A DNA stretch of 64,000 nucleotides. Origin: SSF14 sp037045585. GTDB lineage: Bacteria; Actinomycetota; Acidimicrobiia; Acidimicrobiales; Microtrichaceae. The stretch covers positions 3,176 through 67,175 of the forward strand of contig JBAOIR010000089.1 in the NCBI GenBank assembly GCA_037045585.1, written 5' to 3'. The position numbers were made by a program, and so were the translations under genes. How positions within the stretch are numbered: the first letter of the stretch is position 1; the number at the start of each line of letters is the position of its first letter. The notes under the pieces are model-generated. The model worked only from the letters and a program-made list of their open reading frames with translations. It had not been told where the DNA came from and ran no database searches. This document shows, piece by piece, positions 45,513-54,212 of the stretch.

Positions 45513-46900
45513 CGGCGATCTCGAAGGCCACGAAGGGCGAGCCGTTCGTCTCCGAGGCGCCCCGGCTCGGATTCGTCGGCGGGTTCGACGGGATGCGGGG
45601 CATCGGCGTCGTCATCGTGCTGCTCGGCCACATCTTCCCGGAGGGCACCGACTCGTTCAATCCGATCGTCGACGTGTTCTTCGTGATCAGCGCGTTCCTG
45701 ATCGTGTCGTTGCTCATGCAGGAGCGCCGCCAGAACGGCCGCATCGATCTCCGTCGCTTCTACACCCGTCGGGCGTTCCGCCTCCTTCCGAACTCCTACG
45801 CCTGCATGGCGGCGTGGATGCTGGTGTACGGCCTCGTGAAGCTCTCGGGCGTCAAGCTCAACGCCGACGGGCTCGAGCAGGTCAACGCCATCCCGGGCAA
45901 CGTGGCCGCGGCCGCGACGTACACGTACCACCTCGTCTACCCGATCGGTGGGAAGCCCGGGCCACTCGTGCAGTTCTGGTCGCTGTCGCTCGAGGAGCAG
46001 TTCTACCTGGCGATCGGGTTCGCCGCGGTCGCGGTCCTGGCGGTGAGACGACGGGTGTGGGTCGTGAGCACGGTACTGGTGGCCCTGGTTGTGTGGATCG
46101 GCTGGTCGTGCTGGCGTGTCGACCTCGGTCCATGGCCGGGCCGCGAGTACCACCTCGACTTCTGGACCCGGGGGCTCCGGCTCCTGTGGATGGCCCGCCC
46201 CGATGCCCTGCTCATCGGTGTGCTGCTCGCGATCGGCAACGCCAAGCTGCCGGATCCGCTCTCGCCCCGGGCCAAGCGCATCATCACGTGGTCGGGCACG
46301 ATCGGCGCCGTCGTGTGCGGCCTGGTGCTGATGTCGTCGCTCGAGATCCTGCACAAGCGTGGGTTCGGCTTCTGGGTTCCCGGCGTGCCCCGCGACGCCT
46401 CGCAGATCAAGAACGTCAACGGCGAGATGTGGTGTGCGCTCGAGAAGGGTGCAGTACACCGCCCCTGCACCGACGAGATGTGGATGTTCCGGTGGGGCTT
46501 CAGCCTGATGGGGCTCGCCATCGCGCCGGTGACGCTGTGCTTCGCCCGTTGCAAGGATGCTGCGGTCAGCCGCTTCTTCTCGTTGCGCTGGTTCCGCAAG
46601 GTCGGCGAGATGTCGTACTCGCTGTACGTGTGGCACCTGTTCGCGTTCGTGCTGGTCGCGATCGTGACCGACGGCATGGGGCAGGGTCCGTCGGCGATCC
46701 TGAAGCTCGCCGCCGCGTTCGGTATCTCGTACCTGGCGCACCGCTACATCGACCGGGCCGTCCTCGGCATGAAGTTGCGGTTCTCGAGCGAGAACGTGGT
46801 GCTCGACCGTCGGACCGGCCAGGAGGTCGAGTCCAAGGACTTCACGGGCAAACGGCCGGACCCCCGGCACCGCCCCTGGACCAGCGAACTGGAGCGCTGA
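45509..46900 (+). CDS. Acyltransferase 3 family membrane protein, paralogue 3
   Basis: About 463 residues, intact frame. PRLGFVGGFDGMRGIGVVIV with GH further on, VDVFFVISAFLIVSLLMQER, TRRAFRLLPNSYACM, FWSLSLEEQFYLAIGFAAV, ARPDALLIGVLLAIG, and MSYSLYVWHLFAFVLV in a late helix. Tail: GMKLRFSSENVVLDRR. GTG 45509 matches the length of the paralogues' N-termini; ATG 45482 is the alternative. The final codons form half of a 20-bp perfect hairpin. Confidence 0.88.
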   Translation: MTAISKATKGEPFVSEAPRLGFVGGFDGMRGIGVVIVLLGHIFPEGTDSFNPIVDVFFVISAFLIVSLLMQERRQNGRIDLRRFYTRRAFRLLPNSYACMAAWMLVYGLVKLSGVKLNADGLEQVNAIPGNVAAAATYTYHLVYPIGGKPGPLVQFWSLSLEEQFYLAIGFAAVAVLAVRRRVWVVSTVLVALVVWIGWSCWRVDLGPWPGREYHLDFWTRGLRLLWMARPDALLIGVLLAIGNAKLPDPLSPRAKRIITWSGTIGAVVCGLVLMSSLEILHKRGFGFWVPGVPRDASQIKNVNGEMWCALEKGAVHRPCTDEMWMFRWGFSLMGLAIAPVTLCFARCKDAAVSRFFSLRWFRKVGEMSYSLYVWHLFAFVLVAIVTDGMGQGPSAILKLAAAFGISYLAHRYIDRAVLGMKLRFSSENVVLDRRTGQEVESKDFTGKRPDPRHRPWTSELER

Positions 46901-46931
46901 GGTGCCAGAAACTGGCACCTCAGCGCTCCAG
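46889..46931. terminator. Perfect 20-bp hairpin, bidirectional terminator
   Basis: Arms 46889-46908 and 46912-46931 (CTGGAGCGCTGAGGTGCCAG and its exact complement) with loop AAA. The stop of paralogue 3 lies inside the left arm. The minus-strand SDR stop is 25 bases beyond the right arm. No T-run. Confidence 0.8.
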
Positions 46932-46955
46932 AGTGAGCGCAGACGGGGGTGTGGA

Positions 46956-47855
46956 TTACTCGCCGCTGAGCAGGGTGGCGAGCTTGCCCAGCTCGTCGTT
47001 CGGGCCCTCGGGCACGATGTAGCCCTCTTCGTTGCGGATGAGGTCGAAGTTGTCGCGGACGTCCTCGACGCTGTGGCCGTTCTTGTAGTAGCCGGGCGTG
47101 AGGCCGATGAAGAAGCGCGACACCGAACCGCCGGCGACCGAGTAGATCTCGCCGGTGACGGGGCAGTCCTCGTGGGCGAGGTACGCCACGGTGGGGGTGA
47201 CCTCGTCGGCGTCGAGCTTGTCGCCGAACGCACCGAGCAGCTCCTCGGTCATGCGGGTCTTGGCGACCGGGGCGATCGCGTTGGCCTTGATGTTGTACTT
47301 GCGGCCCTCGTTGGCGAGCACGCGGGTGAAGCCGACGAGGCCCATCTTGGCGGCGCCGTAGTTGGACTGACCGAAGTTGCCCAGGATGCCCGAGTTGGAG
47401 CTGGTGTTGACGACACGGCCGTAGCCCTTCTCGCGCATGATCAGCCACGCCGGCTGGGTCACGTAGAAGGCGCCGAGCAGGTGCACGTCGATGACGGCCG
47501 TGAGCAGCTCGGGGGTCATGTTGTGGAAGGTCTTGTCGCGGAGGATGCCGGCGTTGTTGATGACGATGTCGACCGTGCCGAACGCGTCGACCGCGCTCTG
47601 CACGACGGCGGCGCCGCCCTCGGGCGTCGAGACGCTGTCGGTGTTGGCGACGGCCTCGCCGCCGAGCGCCTCGATCTCCTCGACGACCTTCTGGGCGGCT
47701 CCCTTGTCGCTGCCGTCGCCCGAGACGCTGCCGCCGAGGTCGTTGACGACGATGCGAGCGCCACGCTTCGCGAGCTCGAGAGCGTGGGACCGACCGAGGC
47801 CGCCGCCCGCGCCGGTGATGATCGCGACCTTGCCGTCGTAACCCAAGTCAGCCAT
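46956..47855 (-). CDS. SDR ketoreductase of MFE-2/HSD17B4 type
   Basis: 299 residues. VAIITGAGGGLGRSHALELA, VNDLGGSVSGDGSDKGAAQK (the insertion typical of peroxisomal-type multifunctional enzyme dehydrogenases), INNAGILRDKTFHNM, SSNSGILGNFGQSNYGAAKM (Ser, Tyr, Lys). In actinobacteria such proteins act as 3-hydroxyacyl-CoA dehydrogenases in beta-oxidation or sterol side-chain degradation. Start at MADLGYDG with GAAGGGG upstream. Convergent with the acyltransferase run. Confidence 0.9.
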   Translation of the reverse strand: MADLGYDGKVAIITGAGGGLGRSHALELAKRGARIVVNDLGGSVSGDGSDKGAAQKVVEEIEALGGEAVANTDSVSTPEGGAAVVQSAVDAFGTVDIVINNAGILRDKTFHNMTPELLTAVIDVHLLGAFYVTQPAWLIMREKGYGRVVNTSSNSGILGNFGQSNYGAAKMGLVGFTRVLANEGRKYNIKANAIAPVAKTRMTEELLGAFGDKLDADEVTPTVAYLAHEDCPVTGEIYSVAGGSVSRFFIGLTPGYYKNGHSVEDVRDNFDLIRNEEGYIVPEGPNDELGKLATLLSGE

Positions 47856-48061
47856 GTGAGAGAACCCCTTCGGAGATGCTGTGTTGTCGTTCGTGAACGG
47901 TCGCACAACCTAGCCGGGGTGGTCGCGGAACGTGTACTGGAGCTTGCCGGGCGGGGTGAACGTGGCGGCCACTCCCGACCCGTCCCGGTTCGAATGAATT
48001 CGAAAATGACTCGCGCCCACGGTATTCTTCAGCCCTTCGGCCAAGGGACGTTGGGGACGGC

Positions 48062-48796
48062 ATGACGAAGCGACGAGTTCGAGGGATCGCGACGGCGATC
48101 GCGGCGATGGCAACCATCACGGTCGTGGCGTCCGCGCCGGAGCCGACCGGCCCGCCGGCGGTGACGTCGACACGGCCGATGTGCCCGTTCGACGACAGCA
48201 TGGTGATCTTCGGGGGTGACAGCCTGGTCACCCAGTGGCCACGGTGGGTACCGCTCCCGTCGACCCTGACGCCGTACAACACCGCCAAGGGTGGCTCGGC
48301 GTACACCGGCAACCTGACGCCCGATCCCGACTTCGGCACCATCGGCAGTCGCGTGCTGGACGACCTCGACGACTGCGGCAACGACGTGGGCACCGTCGTG
48401 ATCAGCGGTGGTCACGTCGACCTCAGCTACGGGCGCACGGCCGCAGAGGTGATCGCCGCCATCGATCAGCTCGACGAGGCGCTGTACCAGCGCGGCGTCC
48501 ATGCGGTGTTCCTCGCGATCGTGCCGGTGTCCAACGCCACCGACTGGTACACGGCGCACCAAGGTGCCCGTCAGCAGGTCAACGCCTGGATGAAGACGCC
48601 GGGCAACCTCCACGCCACGGTCGTCGACTGCGCCCCGGTGCTGGAGACGACCCCCGGGAGCGACGTGCTCGCCAATCGGTTCTGGAACTACATCGACGCC
48701 TTCGGCACCATCGATCTCGTCCATCCGAACGACGCTGCGTACGAGGCGATCGGCACCTGCATCCAGCCAGCGGTGCTCGCTGCAGCGGCGAGCTGA
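48062..48796 (+). CDS. Secreted SGNH-like hydrolase
   Basis: 244 residues. Signal peptide KRRVRGIATAIAAMATITVV, then MVIFGGDSLVTQWPRW (block I, Ser nucleophile), VVISGGHVDLSYG in the position of the GxND block but with His-Val in place of Asn, and DLVHPNDAAYEAIG (Asp-His). The weak block III is unusual. Related to the hydrolase at 42.1 kb only in fold. Upstream, TTCGAATGAATTCGAA at about 47990 could be a regulatory site. Confidence 0.75.
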   Translation: MTKRRVRGIATAIAAMATITVVASAPEPTGPPAVTSTRPMCPFDDSMVIFGGDSLVTQWPRWVPLPSTLTPYNTAKGGSAYTGNLTPDPDFGTIGSRVLDDLDDCGNDVGTVVISGGHVDLSYGRTAAEVIAAIDQLDEALYQRGVHAVFLAIVPVSNATDWYTAHQGARQQVNAWMKTPGNLHATVVDCAPVLETTPGSDVLANRFWNYIDAFGTIDLVHPNDAAYEAIGTCIQPAVLAAAAS

Positions 48797-48844
48797 GTCG
48801 TCCTCTCGACCCACCACCGGGTCGAGGTCGTCGGTACACGCGTC

Positions 48845-48874
48845 GAGGGGGTCGGCCCGCCAGCCGACCCCCTC
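48845..48874. terminator. Hairpin terminator between convergent genes
   Basis: Perfect 12-bp stem GAGGGGGTCGGC / GCCGACCCCCTC with loop CCGCCA, between the SGNH hydrolase and the minus-strand LAxTG protein. Confidence 0.75.
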
Positions 48875-48901
48875 TCGCTTCTCCCAACGATGATCTGTCG
48901 A

Positions 48902-49453
48902 TCAGCGGTTGCGGACCGCCCGGATCTCGAACATCACGAGGCCGATGACGAACAGCGCCACACCGAGGCCGACCATCGGGACGCTGGAAGAACCGGTGAC
49001 GGCGAGGGCCGTGGGCGTCGTGACCGAGCGGTACTTGATCGTGGTCGACGGCAGGACCTCCACCTTGGCGGTGGTCGTGGTCGTCTCGGGTGCCGTGGTC
49101 GTCGTCTCGGCGACCGTGGTCGTGGTGGCGTCGGTCGTGGTCGTCTTGGGGACCGTGGTCGTCGTCTTCGGGACCGTGGTCGTGGTGGTCTCGGGGACCG
49201 TGGTCGTGGTCTCGGGGACCGTGGTGGTGGTCTCCTCGCAGATCGTGGTGGTGGTCGCCTCGGTCGTGGTGGTGGCCTCGGTCGTGGTCGTGTTGCCACT
49301 CGAGGTGTCGATGGTCACCGGGACCTCGCCGGAGTTGCCTTCGTCGGCAGAGGACAGCGGAGTGAAGCCGAAGGAACCGAGCACCACCAGCACGGCACCG
49401 AAGGCCATCAGCGTGGTGGGTACGACACGGCGTCGAGTGGGGAGGGCTCTCAT
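48902..49453 (-). CDS. Thr-rich surface stalk protein with LAxTG sortase signal
   Basis: 183 residues. Signal peptide (VVPTTLMAFGAVLVVLGSF), then a stalk (residues ~53-130) of TTTT blocks separated by EA, VPE, VPK or VAE. The C-terminal sorting signal is LAVTG at 150-154, followed by a membrane helix (VPMVGLGVALFVIGLVMF) and basic tail RAVRNR. LAxTG is the recognition pattern of class E sortases in actinobacteria, so covalent anchoring to peptidoglycan is expected. No sortase gene is nearby. AAAGGA precedes the ATG. Confidence 0.82.
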   Translation of the reverse strand: MRALPTRRRVVPTTLMAFGAVLVVLGSFGFTPLSSADEGNSGEVPVTIDTSSGNTTTTEATTTTEATTTTICEETTTTVPETTTTVPETTTTTVPKTTTTVPKTTTTDATTTTVAETTTTAPETTTTTAKVEVLPSTTIKYRSVTTPTALAVTGSSSVPMVGLGVALFVIGLVMFEIRAVRNR

Positions 49454-49596
49454 GTCTGGTCCTTTCACAAACCGTCGTCACTCTCCGTGAGGACTGGAGT
49501 CAATGTGAAGGACCGCTCTCGGCCACTTAATAGGTCATTCGGACCGTTTTCGTTCTCCGACTTGCGCCGCCCCCACAGTTGGACCGTGGGCGCCGG

Positions 49597-51246
49597 TCAC
49601 GCGTTGGCGACGGGGATGGGGCTCGGTTCGATGCCCAGCACGTCGAGCGCGTAGGTGAGGTGGCGCTTGTAGTCGACCTTGCCGTTCGGGGCCCGACCGA
49701 TGGTGTCGACGACGAGCACCCGCTTGGGCGCCTTGTACGGAGCCAGGTGCGCCTTGACCTCGGCGATGAGGCTCGCCTCGTCGACGGTCGCGCCGGCAGC
49801 GGGTTCGACGACAGCGGTGATGGCCTGGCCGAACTTGTCGTCGGGGACTCCGACGACGACGGCGTCGTTCACGGTCGGGTGCAGCTTGAGCGCCTCCTCG
49901 ACCTCCTCGGGAAAGACCTTCTCGCCGCCGGTGTTGATGCAGACCGACCCGCGACCGAGCAGGCTGATGGTGCCGTCCTCCTCGACGGTCGCCCAGTCGC
50001 CGGGCATCGAGTACCGGGCGCCGTCGATCGTGAGGAACGTGGCCGCCGACTTCTCGGGGTCCTTGTAGTAGCCGATGGGGGTGTAACCCCGAACGGCCAC
50101 ACGGCCCTTCTCGCCGGAACCGGGCACGACATCGTGGCCGTCCTCGGAGATCACGCGGCTGCTGGGGCCGAGGCTGAACTTGGCGGTGTGCGACTCGGCG
50201 CCGGCGGCGGAGATCGACTGGCCGAGGCCGATCGCCTCGGAGCTGCTGAACACGTCGATGAGCAGCATGCCGGGGTGATGGGCCAGCAGCGCGTGCTTGA
50301 CCGGCTCGGACCACATGACCCCGGAGCTGGTGACGAGCACGAGCGACGAGAGGTCCCACTTGTCGGGGTTGGCGTCGAGCGCCTTCACGATCGGTTTGGC
50401 GAAGCTGTCGCCGACGATGGTCATCGCGCCGATGGCCTCGTTCTGCACCGTGTCGAGGATCTCGTCGACGTTGAACTTCCGGTCGACCAGCGAGACGAGC
50501 GAGCCGGCCTGCACCAGGAAGATGTTGGCGGTGAACCAACCCGTGCCGTGCATGAGTGGGCAGGCGGGGAGGCCGGGAGCGCCGGGGGCGGCGATCGCCT
50601 CGAGCAGGGCGTCGTAGCCGACCTCGGACTGTTCGCCGTTGAGGAGCGGGAGACCGGTGGTGCAGGTGGCGTGGATGAGATCGTCCTGTCGCCACATCAC
50701 CCCCTTGGGCATGCCGGTGGTACCACCGGTGTAGATCATGAGGATGTCGTCGCCGGAGCGGCCGTTGGCGCCGACGACGCGTTCGGTCTCGGTCGCGGCG
50801 GCGTCCTCGTAGGGGATCGCCCACTCCGGGCAGCCGCCGTTGCCGTCGTCGACCCACAGCCAGACCTTGACGTCGGGCACGCGGGAACGGATGCGCTCGA
50901 TGGTGGGGGTGAACTCGCCGTGGAACACGACGGCGACCGCGTCGGCGTTGTCCCACAGGTAGGTGAGCTCGTCGTCGATGTAGCGGTAGTTGGTGTTCAC
51001 CGGGACGAGCGATGCCTTGTAACAGGCAAACGCCGTCTCCATGTACTCCGGACCGTTGTAGAGGTAGAGCGCCACCTTGTCCTGGTGACCGGCCCCGTGA
51101 TCGAGGAGCGTCCGGGCGATGCCGTCGGCGCGCCGGTCGAACTCGGTCCACGTGAAACGTCGGTCGCCCTGGACCTGTGCCTGGGCGTCGGGGAACTTGT
51201 CCGCGATGCGCTCCCAGATCTCGGCGAAGTTCCAACCACCACTCAT
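49597..51246 (-). CDS. Acyl-CoA synthetase (FadD-type)
   Basis: 549 residues, ANL superfamily. P-loop ILMIYTGGTTGMPKGVMW near residue 180, VFSSSEAIGLGQS (A5-type block), YSMPGDWATVEEDG with GRGSVCINTGGEKVFPEEVE (A7-A8), and C-terminal Lys in GRAPNGKVDYKRHL (A10). Activates a carboxylic acid as acyl-AMP then acyl-CoA. The pattern is near FadD19-like steroid or fatty-acid synthetases. Divergent from the AtzH-like gene. Confidence 0.92.
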   Translation of the reverse strand: MSGGWNFAEIWERIADKFPDAQAQVQGDRRFTWTEFDRRADGIARTLLDHGAGHQDKVALYLYNGPEYMETAFACYKASLVPVNTNYRYIDDELTYLWDNADAVAVVFHGEFTPTIERIRSRVPDVKVWLWVDDGNGGCPEWAIPYEDAAATETERVVGANGRSGDDILMIYTGGTTGMPKGVMWRQDDLIHATCTTGLPLLNGEQSEVGYDALLEAIAAPGAPGLPACPLMHGTGWFTANIFLVQAGSLVSLVDRKFNVDEILDTVQNEAIGAMTIVGDSFAKPIVKALDANPDKWDLSSLVLVTSSGVMWSEPVKHALLAHHPGMLLIDVFSSSEAIGLGQSISAAGAESHTAKFSLGPSSRVISEDGHDVVPGSGEKGRVAVRGYTPIGYYKDPEKSAATFLTIDGARYSMPGDWATVEEDGTISLLGRGSVCINTGGEKVFPEEVEEALKLHPTVNDAVVVGVPDDKFGQAITAVVEPAAGATVDEASLIAEVKAHLAPYKAPKRVLVVDTIGRAPNGKVDYKRHLTYALDVLGIEPSPIPVANA

Positions 51247-51360
51247 GTACAACCCCCGGGTTCGGTGCGGTCCGCAGTGTAGGTCCGGCGCCGATGGCTC
51301 GCGGCCCGGTCCGTCGCAGCGGCGCTCGGACCGTGGCCGAACCTGTCCTACGCTGCGCCG

Positions 51361-51756
51361 ATGGCCGCCGAGCTGAACCGTCCCGATGTCGTCGCCGAGG
51401 TCACGGCGGCGTTCGAGGCGTACGAGCGTGATCTGGTGGCCAACGACGTCGAGGCGCTCGTCGACTGGTTCTGGCGCGACGAGCGGGCGGTGCGGCTCGG
51501 CATCGACGAGGAGCTCTACGGGTTCGAGGCCATCGCGGCCTACCGGCGAAGCCAGGCGCAGGCGACCCCGCCGCGTTCGCTGCGACGCACCGTGGTGACG
51601 ACCTTCGGCGACGACGTCGCGACCGTCGACACCGAGTTCGTGCCCGATGCGGCGCCCGCCGTCACGGGCCGGCAGTCCCAGACGTGGCTCCGCACCGACG
51701 CCGGCTGGCACGTGGCGAACGCCCACGTCAGCTGGCACTCCGGCGAACGTCCCTAG
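51361..51756 (+). CDS. AtzH/HpxZ-like SnoaL-fold protein
   Basis: 131 residues. RPDVVAEVTAAFEAYERDLV, FWRDERAVRLGIDEELYG, RRTVVTTFGDDVATVDTEF and TGRQSQTWLRTDAGWHVANA match the DUF3225/AtzH-like family (oxalurate catabolism HpxZ, AtzH of the cyanurate pathway). NTF2-like fold; biochemical role unsettled, possibly an isomerase or helper of amide hydrolysis. Its position 130 bases ahead of a biuret/allophanate cluster fits the family. A strong hairpin follows. Confidence 0.85.
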   Translation: MAAELNRPDVVAEVTAAFEAYERDLVANDVEALVDWFWRDERAVRLGIDEELYGFEAIAAYRRSQAQATPPRSLRRTVVTTFGDDVATVDTEFVPDAAPAVTGRQSQTWLRTDAGWHVANAHVSWHSGERP

Positions 51757-51767
51757 GGCTTTTGTCG

Positions 51768-51799
51768 TGCGAGGAGCGACGTCAGCGTCGCTCCTCGCA
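51768..51799. terminator. Hairpin terminator after AtzH-like gene
   Basis: Perfect 14-bp stem TGCGAGGAGCGACG / CGTCGCTCCTCGCA with loop TCAG, 12 bases after the AtzH-like stop. It separates that gene from the GntR-led operon. Confidence 0.75.
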
Positions 51800-51857
51800 G
51801 CACAGAACCCCGGGGGTTGCCGCGCCGCCCGTTCACACTCGCGTCATCGTTCCGACC

Positions 51858-51875
51858 TTGGGTCGAAATACCCAA
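51858..51875. promoter_or_regulatory. Palindrome TTGGGT-N6-ACCCAA upstream of gntR
   Basis: 18-bp perfect inverted repeat ending 16 bases before the GntR start. A possible second operator, or another regulator's site for the biuret operon. Confidence 0.4.
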
Positions 51876-51891
51876 TCCGTACGTTTGGCGC

Positions 51892-52594
51892 ATGTATACA
51901 GGCGTGCATCCATCCCCCAGACGAGCGCGATCGGGTCTACGCCCAGATCAAGGGTCGCCTGCTCGCCGGTGACTTCCCGTTCGACGCCCGCCTCGGTGAG
52001 GTGCCCCTCGCCAAGGAACTCGAGGCGTCACGGACCCCGGTCCGCGAGGCCCTCCTGCGGCTGTGGTCCGAAGGGCTGGTCGAGCGTCACCCCGACGGCG
52101 GTTTCCGGCCGGTTCTGCCCGACGCCACGATCATCCACGACCTCTACGAGGTCCGCGTCGCCCTCGAGCAGTACGCCCTGACCCGTCCCCAACGCGACGG
52201 CATCCCCCACGACCGCGACCTCCTCGAGCAGATCCACGCCGAGTGGACGGCCCTCGCCGCCGAGGAGCACGTCGCCGACCCCGAGTTCGTCCTCCTCGAC
52301 GAGAGCTTCCACCTCGGTCTCGCCGAGGCCAGCGGCAACCCGGCCCTCGTCGAGATGCTGCAGGGTGTCAACGAGCGCATCCGCATCGTGCGGATCCAGG
52401 ACTTCCTCACCGTCGAGCGCATCGTGGTCACGATCGACGAGCACCTCGGCATCGTCGGTGCCCTCCTCGACGACACCCTCGACGTCGCGCTGTCCCGATT
52501 CGACGTGCACCTCGCCGAGTCGCTCGCCGTCGTCGACGAACGATCCACACAGGCATGCCTTCGCATGATGCGGGCAGGGAGGTCCACCCGATGA
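51892..52594 (+). CDS. GntR-family (FCD) transcriptional regulator
   Basis: About 234 residues. Winged helix: RVYAQIKGRLLAGDFPFDA, EVPLAKELEASRTPVREALL, EGLVERHPDGGF. FCD ligand domain: DLYEVRVALEQYAL, LLDESFHLGLAEASGNPALVE (metal-binding pattern) and HLGIVGALLDDTLDVALS. An indel near 51912 in a C-run separates the ATG from the body; with it corrected the protein begins MYTGVHPSP. The start codon overlaps TGTATACA. The stop overlaps the ABC ATPase start (ATGA). Probably senses a ureide-type substrate or product and controls the downstream genes and itself. Confidence 0.88.
51893..51900. promoter_or_regulatory. Candidate GntR operator TGTATACA
   Basis: Palindrome TGTATACA overlapping the gntR start codon. 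This core is common in operators of FCD-type GntR regulators, so autorepression by blocking initiation is plausible. Confidence 0.45.
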
Positions 52595-54212
52595 CCGAGA
52601 TCGTCACGCCGAGCCCTTCGGCGCCAGACATCAGCACTCCGGCTCGACTCCGGGTGAACGGCATGACCAAGCGGTTCGGCGACCTCGTCGCCAACGACTC
52701 GGTCGACCTCACCGTTGCCGCCGGCGAGGTGCACGCCGTCCTCGGCGAGAACGGCGCCGGTAAGTCGACCCTGATGAAGCTGATCTACGGCACGTACCAG
52801 CCCGACGAGGGGGAGATCCTCGTCGACGGGCGCCTCGTCGACGTCACCTCGCCCGCCGTCGCCCGTGCCGCCGGGATCGGGATGGTGTTCCAGGACCTCC
52901 GCCTCGTCCCGGCCTTCACGGTCACCGAGAACATCGCCCTCGCGCTCGATCTGCACGGGATGCGGCTCGACCGCCAGGGGCTGGCGGCGAAGGTGCGAGC
53001 GGCATCGGAGCAGTTCGGCCTCGCCGTCGATCCCGACGCCCTGGTTCGCAACCTGTCGATCGGCGAGCGCCAACACGTCGAGATCCTGAAGGTGCTGATG
53101 GCCGGCGCTCGACTCGTCATCTTCGACGAACCCACGTCGGTGCTGGCACCCCAGGAGGTCGACCGGTTGTTCGAGGGCCTGATGGAGCTTCGTGCCCAGG
53201 GCCTGTCGGTGGTCATCATCACCCACAAGCTCCGCGAGGCCCGGGCGATCGCCGACCGGTGCAGCATCCTGCGTGGCGGCAAGATCGTCCTCGGGTGCGT
53301 CGACCCGAACGAACTCACCGATCCCGAGCTGATCGAGGCCATGGTCGGCGTCACGGTCCCGGCCCTCGCCGCCGAGCGGGCACGGCCCGACGTGCCCGAC
53401 GTGCCCGCCCTGTCGATCGTCGACGTCAGGGTGCGATCGGCCGACGGTGCGCTGCGGCTCAAGGGCGTGACCCTCGACGTGCGCCGCGGCGAGATCATGG
53501 GAATCGCCGGCGTGGCCGGCAGCGGCCAGCGGGAGCTCTACGAGGTCGCCCTCGGGTTGTGCGACATCGAGTCGGGCAGCGTCTCGGTCTGTGGCACCGA
53601 GATCGGCAGCGGCCACGCCCGCGACGCCCTCGCCGCGGGCGCGATCGGCATCCCGGAGGATCCGGTCGCCGAATCCGTCGTCCCCGGTCTCGACGTCGCC
53701 GCCCACCTGGCGATGGAACAGCTCCCGGCCTACCGCAAACGCCTCGGCATCGACTGGCCGAAGGTCAGGAGGGTCGCCGGTGAGCTCAACGAGCGCATGG
53801 GGCTGCGAATGGCCGACAGTCGTCGCACCCTGGCCGACCTCTCCGGCGGCAACATCCAGCGGGTCATCCTCAGTCGTGCGTTCGGCACCACCGGAGAGTT
53901 GCTGCTGGCGTCGTACCCCAGCCGTGGTCTCGACATCGCCACCACCCGGCGCACCCAGGAGCTGCTCGTCGAGCGGCGCAATGCCGGGGCCGGCGTGTTG
54001 TTCATCTCGGAAGATCTCGACGAACTGCTCGAGGTGGCCGATTGGATCGCCGTCTTCCACGACGGCGAGCTGACGGGCATCGTCGAGCCGGCGTCGACCG
54101 ACCGCTACGAGATCGGTCGTCTCATGCTTGACGTGGCGCGGAGGCCGATCTCGTGGCGGTTGGTGGCGGCGCACCCTCCGCCGAACTGTCGGGTGTGGGA
54201 GGTGCATCATGA
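52591..54212 (+). CDS. BMP-type ABC importer, double ATPase
   Basis: About 540 residues, two nucleotide-binding domains in one chain. First: Walker A LGENGAGKSTLMKLIYG, signature LSIGERQHVEILKVLM, Walker B LVIFDEPTS. Second: degenerate Walker A GIAGVAGSGQRELYE, signature LSGGNIQRVILSRAF, Walker B-type LLLASYPSRGLDIATTRR, as in nucleoside/ribose-type importers. An indel between about 54120 and 54165 moves the end to a TGA at 54210-54212, overlapping the permease ATG; without it the frame runs on aberrantly. Confidence 0.9.

Noticed and set aside
49060..49300. Repeated GGTCGTGGT units looking like a tandem or CRISPR-like array
   Set aside because: Unit length and spacers vary and the minus strand encodes a Thr-rich stalk with a signal peptide and sorting signal, which explains the repetition.
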